From Oehlia diaphana (lineage: Eukaryota > Glomeromycota > Glomeromycetes > Glomerales > Glomeraceae), in the NCBI GenBank assembly GCA_003833135.1, contig QZLH01000192.1, forward strand, positions 157,320 through 184,015: a DNA stretch of 26,696 nucleotides. The letters are read 5' to 3'. Position 1 is the first letter of the stretch; the number at the start of each line of letters is the position of its first letter. The position numbers and the translations under genes were made by a program. The notes under the pieces were generated by a model. The model worked only from the letters and a program-made list of their open reading frames with translations, was not told where the DNA came from and made no database searches. Positions 18,112-26,696 of the stretch are shown here, in pieces.

Positions 18112-20560
18112 TTAGTTAAATTTATCCAGAAATTCAATGGCAAGTTCATGACCATTATAAGCGGACAAGTTCATATAATATTTAGCTTTTTCTATGTCTC
18201 TTGTACAACCATTACCATTATAATACATATTTCCAGCGTTATACATTGCTATTTTGATACCATCTTCAGCAGCTTTTTCAAAATATTTAAGAGCTTCCGA
18301 ATAATTCTGTTTAACACCTTTGCCATTGTACAAACAATCACCATATCTTACTTTTGCTTCAGGGAATTCATTTGCTTCATCATCAGCAACTTCTTTAAAT
18401 AATTCAGCAACAATTTTATCTTTATTAGGGCAATCAACAAATCCTTTTGAAATATAAAGTGCTTTATAATATTTTGCTTTGATTTGGTCTGGATAAGCTT
18501 CAAAACATTTATATGCAGTTTTTACATCTCCAACAAGTTTACCTTCTTTGTTAATTATCTTGTGTTGTTTTGATGCATCGGTAAGTGTCATGTATTTAAA
18601 TGATTCAAGTAAATCGATTTCGTCAATGCGTTCTGGGGGAAGCTCTTGCATGGAGTTGTTTCTGCTTGGGTTTGGAATACTAGAACTCGATGAATCTTGC
18701 GGATATCCCTTGATATGATCTTTATAACAATTTTTAAGAACATCAAACATATCTGTAATTTTTGGTCTAAAATCTGGGTCATGATGAACGGCTATAAAAA
18801 TATGTAAAAAAAATTAAGTATAAAAAATAAAATTAAAAATAACTATTATCTTTTACATACCATCCATTTCTAATTGTTTGAATTTCTTTGGCATTTGACT
18901 ATTTCCAGAAAATGGTTCTCTATACCTTTTATTTCGTACCCTATCAATTATATCCACAATATCTTCATTACCTTCATATGGAATTCTTTCTTCAGCAATT
19001 TCCCAAAGTAAGATTCCAAAACTATAAACCTCACACTTTTGATCATATTTGTAATTTGGGGCCCTCTCTAACAATTCAGGTGCACAATAACGAACTCGTT
19101 TTAAAGTTTGGCTTTGATTTAATGTAGCTGAAGTTAAGTAACGACTTAATTTAAAATTTGCAAGTTTTGCCGTCTCATCGATTGTAATTAATATATTCTC
19201 GGCTCTAATATCACGATGAACAATCTGAAAAAAAAAAAAAATTAAACAATTAAATAAAAAATAACAATTGTGTTAATCAAAAGCTGGTTATAAAATTACC
19301 TCAACAGCTCTTAAAAAATTTAATCCGCGAGCAATATTAAAAGAAATACGTAATTTTAATTCAAGATTGAATCGATCTTTATTATTTGTATAAAATTCAC
19401 GTAAATTACCAAATTCGGCCCATTCAGTCACCAAATACCATTTATTTCCCTCACAAGTAAGTCCATAAAATTTTATGATGTTTTGCCAATCATGAAGTTC
19501 TTTAAGAATTGTAACATGATTTTGTACAATCCTTTGGTCCTCTTTCTCAGAAATAGTTTTAAAAGCGAATTCTTCACTTTTATTTATTATATTATACCAT
19601 TTAGTTACACGTCCATTTTTACGTGGTTTCTCAATATTATCCGCTTCATAATTACAAAAATTTAATGAGTGTGTCCGAAAGATATTATCAATTTTTGTTT
19701 GATTTTGTAAATTTTCATTCATAAATTTTTCCATTGTAGTGTTCATTGTATTAACTTTTACAACTGTTGAGGAAAACTGATCGCTTAAGTTTTTGAGAAG
19801 TTCTTTGATCTCGTTTGCATTACTTCCCATATCATCTCTTATTTCATTCATGTCATCTCTCATATCATTTACGTCAAGCATCATACTATTTGCGTCAGAT
19901 TTCATTTCATTCATACCATCCACCATTTCTTTTAGATACTATATAAAAACAATAGTTATAATTAATTTTTTATACTTAAATTAATGTATAATAGACCTAA
20001 ATTTTTAATCTTACATCAGCTAAATCATTTTGATCGGCTCTTAATTGTTCAAGTTCATCAGCAGTCGTAAGGTGAATAGAAAAACATAATACTTTAACAT
20101 AACCATCAAATTCTTCACATAATTCCATAAAAGTTTTCTCAATGTTTTTCGCTTTAATATGTTTTATCAAAGGTTTCATTTGAGAAATATCTGATATAAA
20201 TTTTTTAATTCGAGCTATAATAATAACTAAATTTTGCAAAGATTTATAATTTTTACTATTAAAAAAATCTTTTTTGTCTTTATTCCGAACTCTAAGTTCT
20301 CGTACAGCTAATTCTGCAACATTAACTCGGTCTCTTAATATTCCACAAGTTCGTTTGTTATGTTCAGCAGCTTCTACTAAGTCGAGGATTTCGTTAAAAA
20401 CATTTCCAATTTCAGAAATCAATGGAATAAATTTTGAAAATGAAACAGCTGCTTCAACCGCTTCTTTTCCTGTACTTTTCTCATCACTCTTCGCTTTTTT
20501 TTGAGGCCGCGGGGATCTTGGGTGTTTGAATTCCCGTTTGCTTTGTCCACGATCTTCCAT
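18112..20560 (-). CDS. MLKL-like protein: helical NTD, coiled coil, pseudokinase, Sel1 repeats (742 aa, four exons)
   Basis: Exons 20560-20015, 19938-19300, 19224-18861 and 18791-18112 join in phase; introns are 76, 75 and 69 nt, GT-AG. The start is the first ATG (MEDRGQSKREFKHPRSPRPQ), followed by a basic stretch. Residues about 38-170 match the MLKL N-terminal helical family (FIPLISEIGNVFNEILDLVE, AAEHNKRTCGILRDRV). Residues 183-265 are a heptad-like coiled coil. The kinase fold spans about 280-540: Lys309 in FAFKTI, HRDIRAEN at 398-405, APE at 443-445, DPDFRP at 521-526. But DFG is NFK (418-420), the glycine loop is absent, and the alpha-C Glu is not evident, so it is probably catalytically dead. 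Three Sel1-type repeats fill about 621-730. In MLKL the helical domain attacks membranes once the pseudokinase releases it; that role here is inference. All splice junctions are intact. Confidence 0.88.
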
Positions 20561-21034
20561 TCTCAATAATTTAATTGATAAAAAATTTTTACAAAACTGT
20601 TTTTGTTTATCATCTACCCCAATAGCGTTCTTATACGATCACATGCTATTTTCTTATACGATCAAAATTATGCACCCCTTTTTACCCTTTTTATGTATCT
20701 CTCGGAGGGTGAGGCCCTTTCTTAAGAAGGGATGCATGGCCAACACACCACTGATAGTTTTATATTTCACTACTTGTAGTCTATCATGTATTTTATTTGG
20801 TTACTCCTCTCTTTGAAATAAAACCCTTTTTATGTATCTTTCTTGGACCATCAGGTGCTATTTCTAAAGTGCGTTTAATCACTTTATATTTTTTTGTTTT
20901 ATTTATCATTTTATTCTTTATTATATATTTATTTCATTTTATTTCAAAGATTTTTCTATGAAAAAAATTTTCTCTATATTAAGAAAAACGAACAATTATT
21001 ATTCAAATAACTTTGTAATGTGGAGCCAAACATA
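20561..21034. other. Upstream region of the MLKL-like gene
   Basis: Probable promoter side of the minus-strand gene. TTCTTATACGATCA occurs twice, 22 bp apart (20629-20642 and 20651-20664), 70-105 bp upstream of the start codon. ACCCTTTTTATGTATCT also occurs twice, near 20683 and 20822. I see no convincing TATA box. Confidence 0.4.
20629..20664. repeat. Direct repeat TTCTTATACGATCA (two copies)
   Basis: Two identical 14-mers with starts 22 bp apart lie 69-104 bp upstream of the ATG of the MLKL-like gene. Position and spacing would suit a pair of regulator sites; no regulator can be named. Confidence 0.5.
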
Positions 21035-21980
21035 TTAGAAATTAGGTAAGTTATGTGAATTATCGTAAAAAAAAGGTGAATTCAACATATTAAGTGACTC
21101 GTGTGATTGTAAATCTGTAGGCAATGAGTCTGAAGAGTGAGTTAGCAGTCGTTGTATATAAGGATTATACAAGGGTTGATTGTTATTAGGAAAAGACTGC
21201 AAAGTATTAGTAGAAGGAGGAATAAAGAAAAGCTATTAGGAGAAAAATATGTGAATCGTGTAAGGGTTGTGAAATATTAGTGGATGGATGTTGAAAATTT
21301 GTATTAGAGTAAATAGATACAATACTAGAATTTTCATTATGAATTAAATTGCTTGCATCATGATAAGATTGAGTTTTTGTAGAATTATAGCAATTTTCTT
21401 TGGTTGGTTCCTAAATAAAGATAATTTATTTATATAAATAATAAATTACTGTAAAATAAATAATTGAAATATATTTTTGTATTTCGGAGATTCTTGTTCT
21501 TTTAGTATTTCTTTTTTCCGAAGCAAATGTATTAGTTTCATTTTGAGAATTTGATTGAAGGGTTCGAAGAATCTGTGATTGTTTACGTGGTTTCGCTACA
21601 ACTTTTTGCGGTGCCCCTTTATTAGTTTTATGTTTCAATTCTGGTGGTCTAAAAGGATTCAGAAATATTGTCTTTTAGTGAAAACTGATCCTCCTAAATT
21701 TATAATAAATACAACATAATCATTAGAAATTAAAATATTTTTTTTTTTTAAAAAAAAAAAATTTCTTTACCTTGTAAATAATAGAATCTGATTATTATAT
21801 GCTACATTAGTATCTCCTTCATTGTCTATGAAATAATCCCTTATCTGAATGTAGATGTTTACAGACATTTCGGAATGGCCCATTCCAAATATAATCGTAA
21901 CAAATACATTCACCCGTTAAGATATTTGTTAAATAATATCCTTCTTGATGCGGAACCTTATCCAGATGCTTTTGTTCCAT
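21035..21980 (-). pseudogene. SWIM zinc-finger protein relic (MULE/FAR1-like tail)
   Basis: ATG 21980 opens MEQKHLDKVPHQEGYY and then a SWIM finger, ECICYDYIWNGPFRNVCKH (CxC...CxH). One base after CKH puts the frame out, and it dies at TGA 21819. The shifted frame continues with IQIRDYFIDNEGDTN to a GTAAAG donor near 21776; TTTTAG near 21651 is an acceptor that keeps the frame into PPELKHKTNKGAPQKV and a basic, Ser/Asn-rich tail (to 21426). Further pieces at 21410-21207 (KTQSYHDASNLIHN) and 21232-21035 (NPYIQRLLTHSSDSLPTDL) are a Ser/Asn/Pro-rich disordered end in other frames. SWIM fingers with such tails occur in Mutator-like transposases and in their domesticated relatives. The N-terminal catalytic part is missing. 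Confidence 0.65.
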
Positions 21981-22614
21981 TTTTTTTTGAATAAAGATTG
22001 AATCTTTTTAACGAAACTTAACCTTTTTTCTTTCTTTTTTTTAAGTGACCAGTTTTTTAGATCTTTGGATGCGTAAAATTTTGGTAAGTTCAAAATATCT
22101 TCAAAACTTTAATTTTTTTAAATTGATACTATCATTTCTTTTTCTTTTAATAGATTTTGAATTTTGAACTTTAGACTTTAGATTATATGATAGATAGGAG
22201 ATAGGACATTAGATAGGACATTAGATAAGATATTAGATAAAAAATATTTAGCAGTTTATACTTTATACTGTACTTATTTTACAGCATTTGAATAATTATT
22301 TTCAGATGCTGGTAATCTTTAAACCTTTTAATATAATTATATTTCTAAAAAGTATATTAATAGTATTTATTTTCCTTTAGATATTCAATTTGATTATTAA
22401 TAATTAATTGAAATTTTGTATAATTTTTAAAGAAAGAAATTATTTTCTTTATTTATTAGTTTATTTACTTACCATTTGTTATTGTTTTCATTATATATAA
22501 ATATTAATAAAGCAAATTTGAAAAAGTAAAAAAAATTATTTTTATTGATTTAAAAATAAGGTTACTTTTACAACAATAAAAAATGTAAATCAATAATAAA
22601 AAAGAACTTTAACA
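21981..22614. other. A+T-rich noncoding region
   Basis: About 0.6 kb. Apart from a short tandem repeat at 22203-22238 I see nothing. The missing front of the SWIM gene should be here, but no matching frame remains. Confidence 0.4.
22203..22238. repeat. 12 bp tandem repeat (AGGACATTAGAT), three copies
   Basis: AGGACATTAGAT occurs twice in direct succession (22203-22214 and 22215-22226), followed by AAGATATTAGAT. It is a simple microsatellite-like array. Confidence 0.75.
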
Positions 22615-23130
22615 TTTAAAATCAAATTTTTATTAAGTAAATTGACTTTTATATATATTATTATAGTAAAAATCAGTAATTTATTTATTAAATCTCCCAA
22701 AATCTACTATCAAAATAATTCTAAAAAATTAAAATAAAATTTTAACCCATTTTATAATAGAAAACCATAAAATTCTAATTAAATAATAGTATATTTAATA
22801 GTATAAAAATAATTATTTTTTACAAATTTGTAATTTAAAATTTTATCAAAAATACGTTATAATTCTGGCCAAAAATTGCACAATAGAAATTAAGGAATTA
22901 TAAAAAAAATGAATTTTTAATCCATTTCCTGTTAGTTAACCTATTCTAAAAATGAAATTTTGATTATTAATGGACCATTTTACATCTGAATATATAATTA
23001 TTTTTTGCAAATTTAGCATTTTAAAAAATCTCAAAAAATACCTTGATTACCTCTTTAGTACTTTTTACCAAAATTAAAATCAAATTTTTAGCTATTTTTC
23101 ACTAATTAATTCTATTTGAAATTATTATTT
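22615..23130 (-). repeat. Solitary R1 unit in inverted orientation
   Basis: On the minus strand the region follows the R1 unit of 6735-13671 through all main words, including ATTGTGCAATTTTTGGCCAG near 22883 and GGTTAACTAACAGGAAATGG near 22930. It spans about 515 bp, one unit length, and starts and ends near the AATTTCAATTTCAGATGGAG point of the unit. Confidence 0.8.
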
Positions 23131-23479
23131 TTTTATTTAAATGTTGAATTATGTATCATTTTATTAGAATATATTTGAATTACATAATAATTATAATTAT
23201 TCTGTAAATAATACTCCTAGCTTTCAGCCAGTCCAATTAAACATTAACTATTATATTGCAAATAAATTAAGAATAAAATTAAATAGTAAAAGTAAATCAA
23301 GATAATTAAACCAAAATATCATACTATAAATCAAAATTAAACTAAAAATAAAAATAAAAGAAAAATAAAATAAATTATAAATAATATTATAAATAAGAAT
23401 AAAATTAATTAATTAAAATTTTTTTTTTTATTTCCAATAATTTTTTGTTTATGTATAATGTAATATTACTGTAATATTA
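23131..23479. other. A+T-rich noncoding region
   Basis: Very A+T-rich spacer with long runs of A/AAT codon-like words. No feature found. Confidence 0.4.
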
Positions 23480-23835
23480 TCAAACTTCTTCTTATTAGGA
23501 TCCAATCCTCATATATGTATTTCTTTATAAAGGTATTCATTAATTTCTTTACCAAAGGAATTAATTTTTATACTTGATCTGCTTTTCTTATTTGTATATC
23601 TTTTGCTTTATTTGAAGGTTGATTTAAATTATCCTTTATTTTAGGTTCTAAAGTAATTTTATCTGTTCAAGTAATGTCTTTTCTTTTTTCCTATAAAATA
23701 ACTTGTTCATATTTTAGTATCTATAATAATTCTTTAAATGTTAAAATAGACTGTATTAAAATATTGGCCATAAGTATCTGTGTTTCAGTAAGAGATATCT
23801 TAAAATCTTTTTGTAATTTTGTTGTTAAAAAAATT
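23480..23835 (-). pseudogene. Possible coding relic, unassigned
   Basis: On the minus strand a frame with protein-like composition reads KLQKDFKISLTETQILMANI, then three stops in the next 50 codons, with TDKITLEPKIKDNLNQPSNK between them and a shift to INSFGKEINEYLYKEIHI near the end. The Lys/Asn/Ile-rich make-up is partly what random A+T-rich DNA gives, so this may be chance. I recognise no domain. Confidence 0.25.
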
Positions 23836-23849
23836 TTAACTTACACTTC

Positions 23850-23931
23850 CAAACTCTATTTGAAATTAAAATTTTATTAAGCAAATTAACCTTTATATAT
23901 TTTATTATAATAAAAAAATCAGTAATTTGTC
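23850..23931 (-). repeat. R1 fragment, inverted orientation
   Basis: AACTCTATTTGAAATT through AAATCAGTAATTT is the complement of the R1 segment around TTACTGATTTTTTTCACC and GGTCAATTTACTTAA. It is truncated on both sides and runs directly into the 52 bp repeats. Confidence 0.65.
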
Positions 23932-24240
23932 ATTACTAAATATTTGCCTAAATTTACCACAATTTGCATTATGTTTGTATAACATTACTAAAAATTTGCT
24001 TAAAATTTACCACAATTTGCATTACATTTACATAACATTACTAAAAATTTGATTAAATTCATTACAATTTGCATTATTTTTGCATAATATTACTAAAAAT
24101 TTATGTAAATTCACCACAATTTGTATTATATTTGCATAATATTACTAAAAATTTGCCTAAAATTTACATATTTATATTATGTTTACATAATATTACTAAA
24201 AATTTACCTAAAATTTCTCACAATTTAATGATCATTTACT
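23932..24240. repeat. 52 bp tandem repeat, six copies
   Basis: ATTACTAAAAATTTG recurs at 23932, 23984, 24037, 24089, 24141 and 24192 (spacing 51-53 bp). It is followed in most units by CCTAAAATTTACCACAATTT and GCATTATGTTTGCATAAT. Units differ at a few positions each. No coding frame runs through it. Confidence 0.85.
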
Positions 24241-24910
24241 GAAAAATTTCTCAACATTTGAATTAGAAATTCTGCGAATTGGTGTCAATTTGACAAAATT
24301 TGCCAAATTATAAGTCCTCCATTATCCTAAAATTGTAATACAATTTACCCTAATTTACCAGGATAATTTTCAATTTGCCAGAAAAATTTCAGGTAAATTT
24401 TGTGGTAATCATGGTATCTGTTTAACCTATGATGGTGAAGCCTTTTTGAGAATTGGTTACTTTTCAGTGGATTTTTTTTCAGCAGGTTTCTCTTATATAT
24501 CTTATAGATTTTTAGCAGAAATGCTATAATTTTTGCCAAGTAATTTTTCTAAGGCTTTGGGATTAGATGCAGATTTCTCAGAAGTATCTATATTAATTCT
24601 TTTTATATCTATTTCGTCTGTTTCATAAATTCAGTTTTTGTTAAGAAACTTCTTATAAAGATCCTCTGTAGATTCAGGTTAACTTTTTATTTACATAAGT
24701 TTGATTACTATTTATACCTAACTTATTTATTTGATAGAATTTTAGAAGTATTTATCTTTGATAGAGGTGAAATACAGTAACCAGTATATATCTCATAAAA
24801 TTTTTAAATAGGTAGGTTATATATAAATTTTTTTGTTATAAGATAATAGTCTTTTATGAATTGAAATAGGGGTAAAAAGGTTGAAATGATATACTCCTGC
24901 TTGGATGCAG
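24241..24910 (-). other. Region downstream of the helicase relic, with a possible coding trace
   Basis: Between about 24640 and the TAA at 24502 the minus strand reads ETDEIDIKRINIDTSEKSAS, then NPKALEKLLGKNYSISAKNL, without a stop, and continues past the stop with EKPAEKKST. This could be the tail of the helicase gene or of another lost gene. The part below 24500 has repeated AATTTGCC/AATTTACC words but nothing I can name. Confidence 0.3.
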
Positions 24911-25315
24911 TCATGAATGATAGGTTTCATTAAAGTTAAAGTAAGTGTCTGCAATATTTCTCAAGTATATATAGAACGCCTCACTAGTGCCTGAATATTT
25001 TATTGCATCACCAAGTTTCTTGAAATATTTCAGGTCTCCCTTACAGGAAGGTGACACATCTAAAAATACAGTATGCCTGTCATCATTCTCCACCCTAAGA
25101 GCATTTTCATTGGTAAGGATGATAGTTGATATAAAATTCTTGTATTTTTATATTTCTTATAAATTTCTATTGTATCACTTGTTACTTTATCTTTTAAAAA
25201 ATGATACAGATTGTTCCATTGACTTTTTTCTATGAGCATTTTCTCAAGTAGAAAAGGACTTTATCCTGCAACTATGCATTAAAATTACCAAAAATCGTCT
25301 GAAGATTGCTGGTTT

Positions 25316-25860
25316 TAGAGTTCTGAACAGGTTGACCAAATTCAAGTAACTTGACAGGTTGACCTGAATTTATCAGATCAGGTTTAGCAATTGCAATTCA
25401 GTTTCAGTTCAGGTTGTAACATCAATATAATCTGAATGACCTGTTGACCTAAAACTATGATTTTATATAAGTGAGTTATGGTATTATAATTCACTTTTAT
25501 ATTAATTTTATATAATAAAAGTGAGTTGCGATATCAGATTTCATATTTTTAAAAATGAATTGTGATATCAGAATTTATATTTTTATATTGATTTTATAAA
25601 TAAAAAGTGAATTTTGGTATCAGAATTCACATTTTTATATTAATTTTATATAAAAAAAGTTAGTTGCGGTATTGCGATTTACCTTTTTATGCAATTTTAA
25701 TATAAAAAAGTGGATTGCAATATTTCAAAAAAAAATGCTTTGCATCATTTTTTTTTTGATATTTTAATAAAAATCCTGAAAATTTTCAGGTTTCAGTTCA
25801 GGTCAGGTTAAACAGATAACCTGATATAACCTGACTTGACCTAACCCATTCGGAACTCTA
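25316..25860. mobile_element. hAT-like MITE, 545 bp
   Basis: Terminal inverted repeats: TAGAGTTCTGAACAGGTT at 25316-25333 against TAGAGTTCCGAATGGGTT read inward from 25860 (15 of 18 match). Flanking 8 bp direct repeats are GCTGGTTT (25308-25315) and GCTAGTTT (25861-25868), one mismatch. An 8 bp duplication with TIRs starting TAGAG (consensus YARNG) fits hAT elements. No coding frame. CAGGTTGACC-type words recur just inside both ends, as in subterminal transposase-binding repeats. It lies within the helicase relic. Confidence 0.8.
25471..25735. repeat. Internal ~50 bp repeat array of the MITE
   Basis: Five to six diverged units begin with forms of GTGAGTTGCGATATCAGATT, at 25471, 25521, about 25555, 25607, 25661 and 25710. 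They share TTCACATTTTTATATTAATT and TTTATATAAAAAAAGT. They form the core between the two TIR-proximal segments. Confidence 0.65.
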
Positions 25861-25945
25861 GCTAGTTTTATAAATGAGTTAAGTGTCTAGAACGTTGCAT
25901 TAGATGAAATCTGTTATAATATCTTTACCCTAATCCTGTCCAGAT

Positions 25946-26284
25946 TTTAGGTAAAAAATCATATATATTTTTCTTCTAGCAGTTATACTGGCTAATCATT
26001 TAATAATATATAGTAAGACAAACTTGGGGGTTCTGGAACAGCAGCTACCATATAGGTCTAACCATAATTTAGGGTACCCCCAGACCATCTCGCCTTATTT
26101 TCTGATATGTTAACACTATACCTGTTTTCCTATCCCTAGACCACCTTACCTTAATTCCCGATATGTTATTATTTGTTAGCTATAAAGAACTTTCTAAGTG
26201 TTGTAGATAAGATTAAGATCATATATTCCTAGACTTTCTTACTACACATAAATCCATTTCAGGGTATCATAATTTTATGCTATA
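25946..26284. other. Noncoding region with a two-copy repeat
   Basis: CCCAGACCATCTCGCCTTAT with TGATATGTTA (from 26080) recurs as CCCTAGACCACCTTACCTTA with CGATATGTTA (from 26134), a direct repeat about 54 bp apart. The front part of the helicase gene should lie on the minus strand here but is not recognisable. Confidence 0.4.
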
Positions 26285-26452
26285 TCAAATTGCCTTTATA
26301 AGTGCTAAAAGTATGAAGAACACGAAATGTCTGTAATACTGATGACATGATTCAGCAATCCATTGTGGCATACTATTTTTATGATACTCTAGAAGGGATT
26401 CATTCAATGATTTAAGCCATTTATGCTCTAACCAAAAATGTATAGCAGGTAG
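26285..26452 (-). pseudogene. Possible coding relic, 55 codons, unassigned
   Basis: Open minus-strand stretch between two TGA codons, reading IHFWLEHKWLKSLNESLLEY, then MPQWIAESCHQYYRHFVFF. Its Trp, His and Cys content is unusual for random A+T-rich sequence, so it is probably a piece of a former gene, perhaps of a mobile element. No ATG start and no family recognised. Confidence 0.35.
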
Positions 26453-26696
26453 TCAACTAGATATCTTTGCTAACAACCTAAAATTTTTTAAATATATTGT
26501 AAAATTATTGTCACAATACATCGTGTACAAACCATGATAAGATACTTGTTATTGGGTTTGTAGGAACATCATACAATATGCTTCTATTACAAATTTTGAT
26601 ATTAATTTATAGATATGTAGTAAGATTGATTACAAAAATATATAGTGGCAAACTATTGTAAAATTAATTATAAAATGGAAATTGTAAATAGATCGT
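26453..26696. other. A+T-rich end of window
   Basis: I see no gene, repeat or signal in these last bases. Confidence 0.4.

Larger units (their letters stand above)
24911..25945 (-). pseudogene. Superfamily 3 (D5-like) helicase relic, split by a MITE
   Basis: The best part, 25140-24911, reads FISTIILTNENALRVENDDR, then HTVFLDVSPSCKGDLKYFKK and EAFYIYLRNI. These match the motif C and sensor region of SF3 D5/NrS-1-type helicases (NFI..SN.....E..DRR..V.DVS). Upstream in another frame are WNNLYHFLKDKVTSDT and KDKVLFYL-like words (a decayed Walker B region near 25245-25265), with a TAG at 25272. Beyond the MITE (25316-25860) the minus strand has SGQD-stop-GKDIITDFI near 25935-25895, a decayed Walker A. 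Breaks: stops at about 25930, 25905, 25885 and 25272, and shifts near 25240 and 25130. Such helicases replicate DNA viruses and some mobile elements; which source applies here I cannot tell. Confidence 0.68.

Noticed and set aside
18148..18402. + strand frames opposite the MLKL-like gene
   Set aside because: Antisense shadows; splice sites and domain matches are all on the minus strand.
20274..20816. + strand frames near the start of the MLKL-like gene
   Set aside because: No domain, and they overlap exon 1 of the minus-strand gene and its upstream repeats.

Overview
The window reads as nuclear DNA of an arbuscular mycorrhizal fungus (Glomeromycotina), most likely Rhizophagus or a close relative. 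It is strongly A+T rich. Its introns are short (66-93 nt, GT-AG), and it mixes gene families I know to be expanded in that group: BTB-BACK-SPRY proteins, kinase-like proteins carrying Sel1 repeats, APH-fold phosphotransferases and SWIM zinc-finger proteins, in a landscape of decayed mobile elements. The assignment rests on family content and base composition, not on a database match.

Layout. 1-3773: two tandem, intronless BTB-BACK-SPRY paralogues on the + strand, with a relic of a third copy and a three-copy repeat between them. 4072-4535: a short frameshifted hypothetical ORF. 5693-6480: an intact four-exon gene for a 183-residue four-helix membrane protein, behind a TATA box and a duplicated promoter element. 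6735-13671: a tandem array of a roughly 510-560 bp A+T-rich repeat (called R1 here) split by two insertions. One is a 3,797 bp TIR DNA transposon with an 11 bp target duplication and a decayed, RING-tailed transposase-like gene on the minus strand. The other is a 1,038 bp retroposon with a tRNA-like head, a poly(A) tail and a 17 bp target duplication. 13672-14612: an eight-copy ~120 bp minisatellite. 14903-15068: a cluster of inverted repeats. 15253-16578: a broken phosphotransferase (APH) gene that keeps its 3' intron. 18112-20560 (minus): an intact four-exon gene for a 742-residue protein with an MLKL-type N-terminal helical domain, coiled coil, pseudokinase and Sel1 repeats. 21035-21980 (minus): a broken SWIM-finger gene. 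22615-24240: an inverted R1 copy, an R1 fragment and a 52 bp repeat. 24911-25945 (minus): a decayed superfamily 3 (D5-like) helicase, itself split by a 545 bp hAT-like MITE.

Functionally only four genes look intact: the two BTB-SPRY proteins, the membrane protein and the MLKL-like protein. The MLKL-like gene is the most interesting, because its domain order resembles membrane-acting cell-death effectors with a degenerate kinase sensor. Most other coding traces are relics. The target-site duplications show the order in which some layers arrived: the R1 array first, then the DNA transposon and retroposon; and the helicase gene first, then the MITE. Some frameshifts lie in homopolymers and could be assembly errors; the in-frame stops could not be explained that way.
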